This document shows positions 24,395 through 35,100 of a stretch of 64,000 bases of DNA, one piece after another. How positions within the stretch are numbered: position 1 is the stretch's first letter; each line of letters begins with the position of its first letter. The notes beneath the pieces were generated by a model. That model ran no database searches and was not told the DNA's origin. It was given only the letters and a program-made list of their open reading frames with translations. Origin of the DNA: Mycetohabitans sp. B8 (GTDB lineage Bacteria > Pseudomonadota > Gammaproteobacteria > Burkholderiales > Burkholderiaceae); NCBI RefSeq assembly GCF_021991875.1, contig NZ_JAHLKR010000016.1:1-64000 (forward strand), given 5' to 3'. The position numbers were made by a program, and so were the translations under genes.

Positions 24395-25189
24395 TTAGGC
24401 GATCGTATCGACCACACCACCGTCCACACGCAATGCGGCACCGGTTGTGGCGCTGGCTTGCGGCGAGCACACGTACACGACCATGTTTGCGACTTCCTCG
24501 GGCGTGGCCGCACGACGCAGGATCGAACTGCCGCGATGGGCCACCACGAATTCGTCAGCGACTTGCTCGACGCTTTTACCTTGTTCACGCGCCGGTTGTT
24601 CGACCATCGCCCGAAAGCCCGCTGACAGCGTTGGCCCCGGTAGTACGGAATTGATCGTGACGCCGCTGCCGGCTGCGTATTTCGCGATGCCGCGCGCGAT
24701 CGACAACTGCGCGGTCTTGGATAAGCCGTACGCAAGCATGTCCGGTGGGATGTTGAGCGCCGACTCCGATGAGATGAATACCACGCGTCCCCAGCGGCGC
24801 TCCATCATGCCTTTCAAGTAGCTGCGTGTTAGCCGTACGCCGGACATGACGTTCGCTTCGAAATAGCGGTGCCAATCCTCGTCGGGTGTCGAGAAGATGT
24901 CACCGGGCCCGAACACGCCGAGATTGTTCACCAAGATGTCGACGTCGGGGAACGCAGCGCTGAACGCATCGCAACCGTGTGCATGCGACAGGTCCGCGGC
25001 GAAGCCGCGCAGCGCGGCGTCCGGCACGGCCGCGCGGATCGTGCGCAATGCGTTGTCCACGGAATCTTGCTTACGGCCGTTGACGATTGTGAGCGCGCCG
25101 GCTGCGGCCAATCCTGTTGCGATCGCGAGTCCAATGCCAGCGGTCGAGCCGCTGACGGCGGCGGTTTTTCCTGACAGATCGATTTTCAT
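24395..25189 (-). CDS. Short-chain dehydrogenase/reductase
   Basis: The 264-residue protein shows the classical SDR plan: cofactor motif VSGSTAGIGLAIA (TGxxxGxG type), NNLG near residue 88, catalytic Ser in FISSESALN and YGLSK (YxxxK). The C-terminal GGVVDTIA completes the fold. The ATG at 25189 (MKIDLSGKTAAV) is used; the upstream frame extension is not conserved. Substrate is unknown and the gene stands alone. Confidence 0.88.
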   Translation of the reverse strand: MKIDLSGKTAAVSGSTAGIGLAIATGLAAAGALTIVNGRKQDSVDNALRTIRAAVPDAALRGFAADLSHAHGCDAFSAAFPDVDILVNNLGVFGPGDIFSTPDEDWHRYFEANVMSGVRLTRSYLKGMMERRWGRVVFISSESALNIPPDMLAYGLSKTAQLSIARGIAKYAAGSGVTINSVLPGPTLSAGFRAMVEQPAREQGKSVEQVADEFVVAHRGSSILRRAATPEEVANMVVYVCSPQASATTGAALRVDGGVVDTIA

Positions 25190-25360
25190 CGCAAATGCTC
25201 CACTTGTTGAAAGTGAAAGGAGGTCGTCGGGGGGCATCGTAGCGCAAGTTTGCCAGGCCGGTTTGGCGCGCTGACCGGCACGATGCCGCGCGCGTCGTCA
25301 TGCGCTCAATCGTAGCGCATGCGTCGCCGGCATGAGAACCCGGTGGGGGTGTCACGCCAC

Positions 25361-25401
25361 AAAAAAATGCCGCAACTCGGGGCACGTTCCCGGTTGCGGC
25401 A
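25361..25401 (-). terminator. Rho-independent terminator of the HU-like gene
   Basis: On the minus strand TGCCGCAAC pairs with GTTGCGGCA. A partly complementary inner stem closes the loop and seven T residues follow. It begins 50 bases after the HU-like stop codon. Confidence 0.9.
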
Positions 25402-25450
25402 CCGCTCCATGTGCGCGCCGCGCAACGAGCGCGGCATGTGCGTTGCGTGC

Positions 25451-25903
25451 TTACGCTGCAGCGTCCTTGAGCTTCTTCAGCGCACGTGCCTTGATGCGAA
25501 CCGTGGCCGGCTTTGCATCGAACCAGCGTTCCTCGCCGGTAAACGGATCCTTGCCGAAACGGCGCTTCTTGGCCGGCACGGCTTGCACCGTGATTTTCAG
25601 CAGGCCGGGTAGCGTGAACTCGCCCACGCCCTTCTTGTGCACGGCGCCGAGGACCGTCTGCTCCAGCGCGGCGAGCACGGCCTTGGCGGCCTTGGGCTCG
25701 ACTTGTGCGCGTTCGGCGATATGGGCGCTGAGGCTGGCCTTCGTGAAAGTCTCCTTGATCGGTGCGGCGACGCCGTTGGCGACAGCCACCTTTTTCGCAG
25801 GGGCTTTCTTTGCAGAGGCCTTCTTGGCAGGGACCTTCGTCGCAGCGGCTTTTTTCGCTACAGGTTTTGCAGAGGTTTTCGTCGTTGGTTTTTTTGTGGC
25901 CAT
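25451..25903 (-). CDS. HU-family DNA-binding protein with Lys/Ala-rich N-terminal tail
   Basis: The first 45 residues are lysine/alanine/proline repeats (KPVAKKAAATKVPAKKASAKKAPAKK in part), like histone H1-type tails. Residues about 53-150 are an HU domain: FTKASLSAHIAERAQVEPKAAKAVL, then GVGEFTLPGLLKITVQ and the DNA-binding arm FTGEERWFDAKPATVRIKARALKKLK. It bends and compacts DNA. Similar H1-tailed HU proteins occur in Burkholderia and Bordetella (BpH1-like tails). It has its own terminator. Confidence 0.92.
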   Translation of the reverse strand: MATKKPTTKTSAKPVAKKAAATKVPAKKASAKKAPAKKVAVANGVAAPIKETFTKASLSAHIAERAQVEPKAAKAVLAALEQTVLGAVHKKGVGEFTLPGLLKITVQAVPAKKRRFGKDPFTGEERWFDAKPATVRIKARALKKLKDAAA

Positions 25904-26596
25904 CGTATTGAAATGCCCAGTAGTTGAGAACCCTCGCCGGAGTCGCGCGTCACGCGTTCATCCGACGAGTGGCTTATTCTACGTTGGCTGATGGGCTTAT
26001 CGCTAGCCACGTTCCCTTAAGCGCAACATCGTTGACGTCTTTTGGCTCGGTGCGGCATGCGGCGACGAGGCTACGTACCTGCACGCTTAAAATCGGGATA
26101 TGCCTTCACTTATCCAAGAGGAGACGGTCGCGGCGCGGCGCTGAGTGGTCACGCCGCGGTCAGCACCTAGCGGCGTTTCATTGCGGGACGCGTGTGAGCG
26201 AGCTGACGTGCTCCGTCCCGAATGATGTTCACCTACGAACCGTTCTTTGGCACCCGTGACTTGCACAGACTGGCAACACGAGCGCAAACGTGGCATGGGC
26301 ATGGCGTGGACTTGTTTCGACACGGCCAACGGTGCGCTGCACTGAAGCGGGCTGCTGGCCTGCGAGCAATGCATCGCACGGCATCGGCAACTCGTGATGA
26401 TTGCGTCGGCGCCGGCAATGACGCGGTGATTACGTTGCAGTTGGCTGCACGGCTGCCGCTCGGCGACATGCAACGCGGGCTCATCCGCGACTATGCGGCG
26501 GCGAGCCAGCCGATCAATACGGCTGCCGTGGGCTAGCACGTGTTCCAATTGAAATGGCCGAAGCCGGCCAAGGCGGCTCGCGGCGCGAAAGCGTCG
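25904..26596. other. 693-base stretch without a supportable gene
   Basis: The start should hold the HU promoter. A plus-strand frame at 26222-26536 (104 codons, TYEPFFGTRDLHRL...) has no recognised family and a composition expected by chance in GC-rich DNA. Nothing else was found. Confidence 0.35.
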
Positions 26597-27292
26597 CTAT
26601 GAGCGCGGCCGCATGTCGATCGGCTGCATGTCGAGTGCTTGGCTCGGTATCGGCGGCCGGTAGGCTTTCCAGCGTGCTCGCACGAATGGACGCTCGTGGC
26701 CGGACAGGTGCAGTGCAATCCGGGTGACCCACCGGTGAGTCGGTGCATGATAGCTGTGCAGCGATGCGGCGAGCCCGATCAGGCTCGCGGCCACGACCCA
26801 GCGCGACACGCGCGCAGCTGGGTTCGGCTCGCGCTGCGCCACCCATGCGATCCAGCCCAGCGACACAGCCGCGCCAAGCGCGCAGCCGGCAATCACTTCA
26901 GATACCGAATGCGCATCCAGCACGACCCGCGATACGCCGATCGCGGCACCCGCGACAAATCCCGCAGCCAGCACCGCCAGTCGCAGCATGACCGATGCGC
27001 CGCGCGTGCTCAGGAACGCCGCGGCCGGCAGTACTGCGGTCGCCAGCATCGAATGGCCGCTGATGCCGGTGAAATCCAGTGAGCGTATGCCAATGCCCCA
27101 GCCGAGGAAGGCCACCTTGGTGACCAGCACGAGCGCGATACCGGTGGCGAGAAAGCCGGACCACGCGAGCGCGCTGCGCCAGGTATGGCTCACGCCGAGC
27201 CACAGCGCGATGGCCGCGGCGATGGGCAGCATGACGCCCGCTCCGCCAAATGCGGTAATGAGGGCCCAGGTGGTCGGCGCAAGGTCTGGCAT
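26597..27292 (-). CDS. PAP2-superfamily membrane phosphatase
   Basis: About 231 residues with five or six hydrophobic segments. The phosphatase motifs are KVAFLGWGIG (first, weak), FTGISGHSM (SGH) and GVSRVVLDAHSVSEV (SRxxxxxH), containing both active-site His residues. Substrates in this family are lipid phosphates such as undecaprenyl pyrophosphate or phosphatidic acid. The ATG at 27292 begins MPDLAPTTWALITAFGGAG; the longer upstream reading is not hydrophobic and is ignored. Confidence 0.82.
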   Translation of the reverse strand: MPDLAPTTWALITAFGGAGVMLPIAAAIALWLGVSHTWRSALAWSGFLATGIALVLVTKVAFLGWGIGIRSLDFTGISGHSMLATAVLPAAAFLSTRGASVMLRLAVLAAGFVAGAAIGVSRVVLDAHSVSEVIAGCALGAAVSLGWIAWVAQREPNPAARVSRWVVAASLIGLAASLHSYHAPTHRWVTRIALHLSGHERPFVRARWKAYRPPIPSQALDMQPIDMRPRS

Positions 27293-27610
27293 GGTTGGGA
27301 CAATGACGCGAAATCGACATGGAGCGGGTTGCGGTATGGCACAAGTATAACCGCGTGCTTGGCATGCCTTGGCCACGATATTCGGCCGGGCGGCAGTGGC
27401 GCATTGATGCACACGACACCTTTTTCACCAGGCACGCAGCCGTTGGCCGGTGGCTTCGTTCAGCAACACGACGTCGTATCCGTAGACCGGCACGCTCGGC
27501 GAGTCAAGCTTGGGTGGCACAATGGCTCGATGCCGCGCTGCGAAGCCAGGCGACCGCGTCAGTGCGCATAGCTTAACCGTGAAGTTCGCCGGGCGTTAGC
27601 CCCGAGATGA

Positions 27611-27785
27611 GCCCGCACCACGCTGCCCTGGGCAAGCCCACATCATGATGCTCCGAGTAAACCCGCATCATGCGGCTCGGACAAACTGCATCATGCGGCC
27701 CAGGCAACCCGCATCAGGTTGTCCCCGCGCGATCGCGCGCGATGCTGCCCGAGGGGAAATTCGCATCAGTCCGGCCGCGGCAAGC
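27611..27785. repeat. Degenerate ~25-base tandem repeat array
   Basis: Successive blocks of 23-27 bases resemble ACCCGCATCATGCGGCTC followed by GGACAA. They begin at 27611, 27636, 27661, 27685 and 27708, with two weaker copies to about 27785. Units differ at many positions, so the array is old. It lies between the PAP2 gene and the end of the exporter gene, both on the minus strand. No coding frame uses it. Confidence 0.7.
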
Positions 27786-27790
27786 GCGGA

Positions 27791-29047
27791 TTACGCCGAC
27801 TGACCGGCGCGCGGGCGCTCCAGGTTCGGCAGCAGGATGGCGACGATGCCGATCAACGGCAGGAACGCACACACGTGGTAGACGAACCGCACGCTGGTGG
27901 TATCGGCCAGCCAGCCGAGCACGGCGGCACCCACGCCGCCCATGCCGAACGCAAAGCCGAAGAACAGGCCGGCGATCATGCCCACCTTATTGGGGATCAG
28001 CTCTTGCGCATACACGAGGATCGCGGAGAAGGCCGACGCGATCACCACGCCGATGATGACCAGCAGCACGCTGGACCAGAACAGGTTGGCGTACGGTAGC
28101 GCCAATGTGAAGGGGGCGACGCCGAGAATCGATGCCCATATTACATACTTGCGACCGATCCGGTCACCGATGGGTCCGCCGATCACCGTGCCGGCAGCGA
28201 CTGACGCGAGGAAGATGAACAAATGAACCTGTGCCGATTGCACTGACAGGTGGAATTTGTCGATCAGGTAAAAGGTAAGGTAACTGTTGATGCTGGCCAA
28301 GTAGAAGTATTTCGAGAATATCAACAGCATCAGCACACCGATGGCGATGGCGATGCGCGAGCGCGCCAATGCCACGCGGGCCGTGCTGGTGCGGGACTGC
28401 TTCGTGGACGGATGGCTACGGTACCAACGTCCGACATTGAACAGGATCACGATGCCGACCAGCGCCGCGAGCGAGAACCAGGCGATGCTCGGCTGCCCGT
28501 GCGGGATCACGATCCAAGCGGCCAGCAACGGTCCGAGCGAGGTGCCGAAGTTGCCGCCGACCTGAAACAGTGACTGCGCGAGTCCGTGACGGCCGCCAGA
28601 GGCCATGCGCGCGACGCGCGAAGACTCGGGGTGGAACACCGACGAGCCGCAACCGACTAGCGATGCGGCCAGCAACAGCATCGGGAAAGTGCTGGCCACG
28701 GACATCAGGAGCAAGCCACACAATGTGAAACCCATGCCGACGGGTAGCGAGAACGGTTTCGGGTGCTTGTCGGTGTACAGGCCCACGAGCGGCTGCAGTA
28801 GCGAGGCGGTGACCTGGTAGGTCAGCGTGATCAGCCCGATCTGGCCGAAGCTCAAATGGAAGTTGGCCTTGAGCATCGGATAGATGGCCAGGATCAACGA
28901 CTGAATCATGTCGTTGAGCAGGTGCGAGACGCTGATTGCGCCGAGCACCGGGAACACGGTTGCGCCGGCCCGTGTGGTGGCGGCGCTGAGCGTGGCGCCG
29001 CTGGAAGTACCTGCGGCGGCCGCGTTCTGCTTATCAAGCGTGGACAT
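27791..29047 (-). CDS. fsr: Fosmidomycin-resistance-type MFS exporter
   Basis: The 418-residue protein has 12 predicted helices and reads LGAISVSHLLNDMIQSLILAIYPMLK, the very conserved start of Fsr-type transporters. PLVGLYTDKHPKP (MFS loop 2-3) and SSVFHPESSRVARMASGGRHG follow. It exports small toxic compounds using the proton gradient; fosmidomycin is the classical substrate of the family. The ATG at 29047 (MSTLDKQ) is chosen over an upstream Met without conservation. Confidence 0.88.
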   Translation of the reverse strand: MSTLDKQNAAAAGTSSGATLSAATTRAGATVFPVLGAISVSHLLNDMIQSLILAIYPMLKANFHLSFGQIGLITLTYQVTASLLQPLVGLYTDKHPKPFSLPVGMGFTLCGLLLMSVASTFPMLLLAASLVGCGSSVFHPESSRVARMASGGRHGLAQSLFQVGGNFGTSLGPLLAAWIVIPHGQPSIAWFSLAALVGIVILFNVGRWYRSHPSTKQSRTSTARVALARSRIAIAIGVLMLLIFSKYFYLASINSYLTFYLIDKFHLSVQSAQVHLFIFLASVAAGTVIGGPIGDRIGRKYVIWASILGVAPFTLALPYANLFWSSVLLVIIGVVIASAFSAILVYAQELIPNKVGMIAGLFFGFAFGMGGVGAAVLGWLADTTSVRFVYHVCAFLPLIGIVAILLPNLERPRAGQSA

Positions 29048-29553
29048 CGATTTTTCTCGTCTGTGGGTCGAGGGCTGCGGTACCCGATGCGGGCGTACCA
29101 TCATGGAGCGACGTTGAGTTTAATGTGGCTTAAACACGCTGTTAGGACAATTATTGTCGAGAATCGGTCAACCTCGCTGGGCTGCCTCGGCGCTGCGCAC
29201 ACCGTAACCGAAAAAGCTGCTGGCTTGCTTACGCCAGGCGAGTTGACGCGAATTCAAGCGAGTTGATCGCTGTGCCGTAGAACGGATGGGAGCAGCCCTA
29301 CGAGGGCCGATGGGGCGGCTTGTGCTGCGGCTACCTGTCTTGCGCCGACTCCCTGGAAAACCGCCATGAAGGCTGTGTCGCTTATCCGGACCAGCATTGC
29401 CGGTTCGTGTCTCGCGTCAGCCGCGCGCCGCTCGATGGGCACAACGGCAATAAGGCGGCTGGCGGGGCAGTTCCGATTGCGTTGAGCGCGTCGCCGCAGA
29501 GCGCGCCGCAGGCATGGAGGCGCGTTTTCCCTCTTAATTTTCTGTTCAAAATA
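29048..29553. other. About 500 bases without a gene before the imu cassette
   Basis: Short frames on both strands have no family resemblance. The exporter promoter should lie near the left end and the SOS-controlled imu promoter at the right end. Confidence 0.4.
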
Positions 29554-29571
29554 CTGTATAAATATACAGTA
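29552..29571 (+). promoter_or_regulatory. LexA (SOS) box of imuA-imuB-dnaE2
   Basis: TACTGTATAAATATACAGTA contains CTGT, eight A/T bases, then ACAG: an exact consensus LexA site. It lies 33 bases before the imuA ATG, followed by GAAGGAGG as ribosome binding site. It should make the cassette DNA-damage inducible. Confidence 0.95.
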
Positions 29572-29603
29572 AATGGGCAAGATAACATTCGAAGGAGGAA
29601 TTC

Positions 29604-30536
29604 ATGGCTGCGAGCGCAATCGCGGAAACAATGACGCTGGATCAGAGCCGAGACCGCTTTGCGTGGACCGCTGAGTTGCCCGGGCACTTGCAACGACAGA
29701 TATGGCGTGGGGATGCACTGGGCAGCGCGTCGCGCGGCAGCCTTCCGAGCGGGCATGCCGCCCTCGATCGTGAATTGCCAGGCGGTGGTTGGCCGCGCGC
29801 TGCGCTGACCGAATTGCTGCTGGCGCAACCGGGCGCAGGCGAATTGCGCCTGCTGGCGCCTGTGTTGGCCGATTTGACCGCGCGCGCCGGCCGCCACGTG
29901 CTGCTGATTGCGCCGCCTTGCCTGCCTTATGCGCCGGCATGGATGGCATGGGGCGTGGCGTTGGACCGGTTGATCTGGATTGCGGCATCCCGCCGCGAGG
30001 AACGGGACGCCGCCAAACAGCAGGGTGCCGACGTGTTGTGGGCGGCTGAGCAATCGCTCAAGCATCAGGGTATGGGGGCCATATTAGTCTGGCATGCAAC
30101 GGTGCGGGCCGAAGCGTTGCGACGCTTGCAGCTGGCGGCGCAGGATGGCGATGCGCTGGCCTTCCTAATGCGCCCGGCGCATACAGCCGCCCAGTCCTCA
30201 CCCGCGCCGCTTCGCATCCTGTGCGAGGCGCGCGGCGGCGCGGATTTGCAACATAGCGGCCTTGACCTGACGATCATTAAGCGACGCGGGCCGGTACTGG
30301 AAAACCCGGTCCATGTGCCGTTGCCGCTGGAGGCAGAACGGCTGCTGGCCACGGGCGGTGGACATATGGCGCACGCTGGTATCGGTCAAAAAATGGAGAT
30401 CGTGCAGCAGGCCGGCGTTGAGCTACAAACAGACGTCGCTCAGCAGGCCGGTGTTGGCGAGGACGGGCGCATTGGCAAGGAAGTGGAGGACGGCCATGCT
30501 ATGGATCGCTGTCGCTCTGCCGTGGTTGCCGCTTGA
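29604..30536 (+). CDS. imuA: ImuA, RecA-like accessory factor of translesion synthesis
   Basis: The 310-residue protein has the RecA/SulA-like core LPSGHAALDRELPGGGWPRAALTELL, then GELRLLAPVLADLTARAGRHVLLIAPP, conserved in ImuA of proteobacteria. It works with ImuB and DnaE2 in damage-induced mutagenesis, probably through RecA. The last 50 or so residues (IGQKMEIVQQAGVELQTDVAQQAGVG) form a Gln/Gly-rich tail not typical of the family. The gene overlaps imuB by 41 bases in another frame. Confidence 0.88.
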   Translation: MAASAIAETMTLDQSRDRFAWTAELPGHLQRQIWRGDALGSASRGSLPSGHAALDRELPGGGWPRAALTELLLAQPGAGELRLLAPVLADLTARAGRHVLLIAPPCLPYAPAWMAWGVALDRLIWIAASRREERDAAKQQGADVLWAAEQSLKHQGMGAILVWHATVRAEALRRLQLAAQDGDALAFLMRPAHTAAQSSPAPLRILCEARGGADLQHSGLDLTIIKRRGPVLENPVHVPLPLEAERLLATGGGHMAHAGIGQKMEIVQQAGVELQTDVAQQAGVGEDGRIGKEVEDGHAMDRCRSAVVAA

Positions 30537-32160
30537 GTCGGTGCGGCCGTCGGCGCAGCCGGAGGCCCCGCCGTATGCGCTGGCCGATCATGCCCGCGTG
30601 CTGCAAGCCGATGCCGCCGCGTACGGGCTCGGTGTAAGAGCCGGGTGGTCACGCTCGCATGCGTTGACGCTGGCGCCCGAGTTGGTTTTCCTGAGTCCGG
30701 ATCCGTTGCGGGAATCGGCCGCGCTCGAGGCGGTTGCGCTCGCGCTGCTCGCGTGGTCGCCGCGCGTCGTGTTGGCGCCTGCTCATACAGTGCTGCTTGA
30801 AGTCAGTTCGGTGCTGCGGCTGTTTGGCGGTCTACGCAGGGTGCAGCGCCAGGTGGCGCAAACCGTGGCCACGTGCGGTCATGCCGCGCGGCTCGGTTGT
30901 GCGCCGACGCCCGCGGGTGCATGGCTATTGGCGCAGGCTCAACGCCGGCGGGCGTACCGCAGCCGGCGGCGCGTGCTCAAGCTGCAAACACTGACGCGCG
31001 TGCTCGACCGACTGCCGATTGAGCTGCTGCCTGCCGTGCAAGGCATGAGTGGTGCGCTCGAGCAAATCGGTTGCGCCACGTTCGGCGATCTGCGTCGCCT
31101 ACCGCGCGGTGGGATTGCGCGCCGCTTCGGGGCGACCGTGCTGACGCAATTGGAGCAGGCCTATGGCGAGGCCGCTGATCCACGCGACGCCTTTGTCGCG
31201 CCCCGCACGTTCGAGGCGCGTCTCGAGTTGATGGCGCGCGTCGACAATGCGCAGGCGCTGTTGTTTGCGGCTGCCCGCTTGATTGCCCAGTTGTGCGGTT
31301 GGCTCAGCGCGCAGCATGCGGCGTTGACCGGTTTCGATTTGTTGCTCCTGCATGAGCCATCGTTTCGCGGCATGCGTTGCTCATCGCGTATCGGGATCAC
31401 CTGGGCCGAACCGTCACGCGATGCCCAGCACCTGGTGGCGCTGCTGCGCGAAAAGTTGAACCCGTTGCGGCTCGCCGCACCGGTGCTTGAGCTGTCGCTG
31501 CAGGCGCTGCGTGTGGTAGCGCATGAGGGAGAGGCTCCGACGTTTTTCCCGATGCCGGGAACCGAGCGCGACGCCGTGGTGCGGCTAGTCGAGCGATTGA
31601 GCGCGCGGTTGGGCGATGAGCGGGTGCTCGAACTCGCCGCCCACGACAATCACCGGCCTGAAGCGGCGTTGCGCAGGCGCGCCTGGCGCTTGGCAATGCT
31701 CGAGCGGCGTGTGCCGTCGTCGTCGCATCCTCGACGGCGGGCGGCGGGTGCGGGTAGACCGGTTGCTACCCGGCTTCAGGCGGCTGCGTCAATGGATGTG
31801 CAGGTGGCGCGCTTGCATGCGAATGCGCCAGAGCGTGCGCATTTCATCGCCCCTTTTAGAACACCGTATAAGGCGCCGCGCGGCCGGTTCGGCGCGCCAG
31901 GCCCGTTGACGCCGAATGCGCTTCCCCGTCCCGCCTGGCTGCTCGATACTCCGCAGCCGTTGAGCGAGCGCAATGGCACGCCGTTCTATCGAAGCCGGCT
32001 CACGCTGGTGGCTGGGCCGGAACGCATCGAGGCAGGATGGTGGGATGGCGAGCCTATCGCACGTGATTACTACGTTGCCGCTGACGCCCGGTCGCACTGG
32101 TACTGGATATTCCGCGAACGGGTGACAGGACGCTGGTTCCTGCACGGTTTTTTTGGATAG
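30496..32160 (+). CDS. imuB: ImuB, inactive Y-family polymerase homologue
   Basis: The 554-residue protein starts MLWIAVALPWLPLESV at the ATG behind GGAGG, inside the end of imuA. It keeps the Y-family architecture (HARVLQADAAAYGLGVRAGWSRSHALTLAPEL) and the helix-hairpin-helix area, but lacks the acidic catalytic residues, as all ImuB proteins do. ImuB acts as a hub that binds the beta clamp, ImuA and DnaE2. The C-terminal 80 residues hold the conserved ERIEAGWWDGEPIARDYYVA region. Confidence 0.92.
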   Translation: MLWIAVALPWLPLESVRPSAQPEAPPYALADHARVLQADAAAYGLGVRAGWSRSHALTLAPELVFLSPDPLRESAALEAVALALLAWSPRVVLAPAHTVLLEVSSVLRLFGGLRRVQRQVAQTVATCGHAARLGCAPTPAGAWLLAQAQRRRAYRSRRRVLKLQTLTRVLDRLPIELLPAVQGMSGALEQIGCATFGDLRRLPRGGIARRFGATVLTQLEQAYGEAADPRDAFVAPRTFEARLELMARVDNAQALLFAAARLIAQLCGWLSAQHAALTGFDLLLLHEPSFRGMRCSSRIGITWAEPSRDAQHLVALLREKLNPLRLAAPVLELSLQALRVVAHEGEAPTFFPMPGTERDAVVRLVERLSARLGDERVLELAAHDNHRPEAALRRRAWRLAMLERRVPSSSHPRRRAAGAGRPVATRLQAAASMDVQVARLHANAPERAHFIAPFRTPYKAPRGRFGAPGPLTPNALPRPAWLLDTPQPLSERNGTPFYRSRLTLVAGPERIEAGWWDGEPIARDYYVAADARSHWYWIFRERVTGRWFLHGFFG

Positions 32161-32167
32161 CAATGCA

Positions 32168-35100
32168 ATGGATTCGGCTCCTCCCGCGTATGCGGAGTTG
32201 CACTGCCTGACCAATTTCTCGTTCCTGCGCGGCGCTTCGCACGCGGACGAACTGATCGAGCGCGCGATCGAATTGGGCTATACCGCGCTAGCCGTGACCG
32301 ACGAGTGCTCACTGGCCGGCGTGGTGCGCGCGTATGCGGCGATGGGGGATCGTCGTGATGCCGCCGGCAACGAGCCGCTTAAGCTGCTGGTCGGTAGCGA
32401 GATGACAGTGCATGCAGCCGACGGTACGCCATTTTGCACGTTGGTGGTGCTTGCACGCGACCGGCAAGGGTATGGCAACCTGTCCGAGCTGATCACGTTA
32501 GCGCGCACCCGGACCGAAAAGGGCAGTTACTGGCTCACGGTCAACGATTTTATGCCGCTCGATCCCGGTTATGTACATTTGGGACGCTTGCCTGGCTGCG
32601 AGTTGCTGCTGATACCGAATCGCGATGCGCCGCTCGCCGATACGTGCACGGCGGCCGAATGGCTCGCGCAACTGGCGCCGGGCCGGGCCTCGCTGGCGCT
32701 GCAGCTGTGGCAGGACGGGCGCGATGCCGTGCTGCTCGATGGATTGCGCGCAATCGCCGCGCACACTGGCCTGCCGCTCGTGGCAGCCGGCGGCGTGCTG
32801 ATGCATGCGCGTCATCGCAAGAGGCTGCAGGATACTTTGACGGCGATCCGCCTGAATACGACGCTCGCGCAGTGCGGCTATGCACTGGAGGTGAACAGTG
32901 AGCGTCATCTGCGCTCGCGGGCGCGGTTAGCTGCACTGTACCCGCGCGACACGCTCGATGCGACGCTGGAGGTCGCGCGACGCTGCACGTTTTCACTGTC
33001 GGAGCTTAAGTACGAGTATCCCAAGGAGCTGGTGCCGCCTGGCCAAACGGCGGCGTCGCAGTTGCGCAACCTGGTCTATGCGGGGGCAGCCGAGCGCTGG
33101 CCGCAAGGGCTAAGGCCGGAGCACCAGGCGCAGATCGAGCACGAGCTTCGGCTCATCGCCGACCTTGGCTATGAGCCCTATTTTTTGACCGTGCATGACA
33201 TCGTTTCGTTTGCGCGGGCCAACCGCATCCTGTGCCAAGGACGCGGCTCGGCGGCAAACTCGGTGGTCTGCTATTGCCTGCATATCACCGAGGTGGACCC
33301 GGTATTTCATAGGATGCTGGTCGAGCGTTTCATCTCGCGCGCCCGTCGAGAACCGCCGGACATCGATGTCGATTTCGAGCACCAGCGGCGTGAGGAGGTC
33401 ATCCAGTACATCTACGCCAAATATGGCCGCATGCGTGCGGCGCTGGCTGCGACGGTGATCAGCTACCGCACCCGCAGCGCGCTGAAGGACGTCGGACGGG
33501 CGTTGGGCCTGGAAGCCCAGTCAGTCGAACGGTTTTCGGCGTTGCATCAATGGAGGGATGCGCCGCAGGCTTCGGCGGGCAAGCTGGCCGAAGCGGGACT
33601 CGATCCGCAAGCGCGCATCACGCTGCAATTGCTGGAGCTAAGCGGTCAGTTGCGCGGCTTTCCACGGCATCTGTCGCAGCATGTCGGCGGTTTCGTGATT
33701 GCGCGGGATATGCTGTCGCGGCTCGTGCCGATCGAGAATGCGGCGATGAAGGATCGCAGCGTGATTGAATGGGATAAGGACGACCTCGATGCGCTGAAGC
33801 TGTTGAAAGTGGATGTGTTGGCGCTAGGCATGCTCTCGGCGATTCGCCGCGCGCTGGAGTTCATTGCGAAGCGGCGCGGCTGGCCGAAGCTGCGAATGCA
33901 GGATATTCCGCGCGAGGACCTGACGGTCTACGAAATGTGTTGCCATGCCGATACGGCGGGTGTGTTTCAGATCGAGTCACGGGCGCAGCAAAACATGCTG
34001 CCGCGATTGCAGCCGCGCCGCTTCTACGATCTTGTCGTGCAAGTGGCGATCGTACGTCCCGGTCCGATACAGGGCGGCATGGTGCACCCGTATTTGCGCA
34101 GGCGGCAGGGGCTAGAGCCGGTCGATTTCCCGAAGGATGACCTCAAGCCCGCGCTGGCACGCACGATGGGGGTGCCGATCTTCCAGGAGCAGGTGATGCA
34201 GTTGGCGATGATCGCTGCGGGCTACAGCGCGGAAGAGGCGGACAAGCTGCGTCGTGTGATGGTCGCGTGGCGCCGGCGCGGCCATCTGCAGCTGTATCAG
34301 GAGGACCTGACACGGCGCATGCTGGAGAAAGGATATTCGCTTGAGTTTGCGCGGCGGATTTGTGCGCAGATAGAGGGCTTCGGCGAGTATGGTTTTCCGG
34401 AGAGCCACGCAGCTAGCTTTGCGTGGCTCGTCTACGTCAGTGCATGGATCAAGCGGCATGAGCCCGCGGCGTTTCTCGCCGCGCTGCTCAACAGCCAGCC
34501 GATGGGTTTTTATTCGCCGTCGCAACTCGTGCAGGATGCGAAGCGGCACGGCGTCCGAGTGCTGCCGCCCGACGTGGCAGTCAGTCACTGGGAGTCAACG
34601 TTGCAGCAGAATGATGGACGACAACTGGCGAACGCACCCTTTGATGGCGCCAATGGGAGCCTCGCGTGGCTGGGTCCGTTTGGCTTGCCGCCTCACGAGC
34701 TTGGCCAACCCCGCGTGTCGGCCTGCGCATCGACGTTGGATGGCACCTGCTCGCCTGCGACCGTCGGCGCGTCGTCTCCGGCATCGGCTGCGACACTGGC
34801 GACGCTGCACGAGGTTTATGGCGACCCGGCGGGCACGCGTTCGCGGCAGCCGCCTTCCGCTTATGGACTCGACGGGCCGGCAGTCCGGATCGGCTTGCAC
34901 TTGATTAAGGGATTTTCACAAAAGGCCGCTGAACGGATCATGGCCGCGCGCGAACGCAGACCATTTGCGGATGTGCAGGACCTGGCGCGCCGCGCCGCGT
35001 TGTCGCGCCGCGAACTCGAGGCACTGGCAGCGGCCAATGCACTGCAGAGCCTGGCCGGGCATCGGCGCCAGGCATGGTGGGCGGTGACTGCACAGCAACC

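Noticed and set aside
26222-26536. 104-codon plus-strand ORF as a phasin or other gene
   Set aside because: No recognised motif, no ribosome binding site and a composition expected from open frames in GC-rich DNA.
29254-29580. 108-codon minus-strand ORF across the LexA box
   Set aside because: It runs over the SOS promoter of imuA and has no family resemblance.
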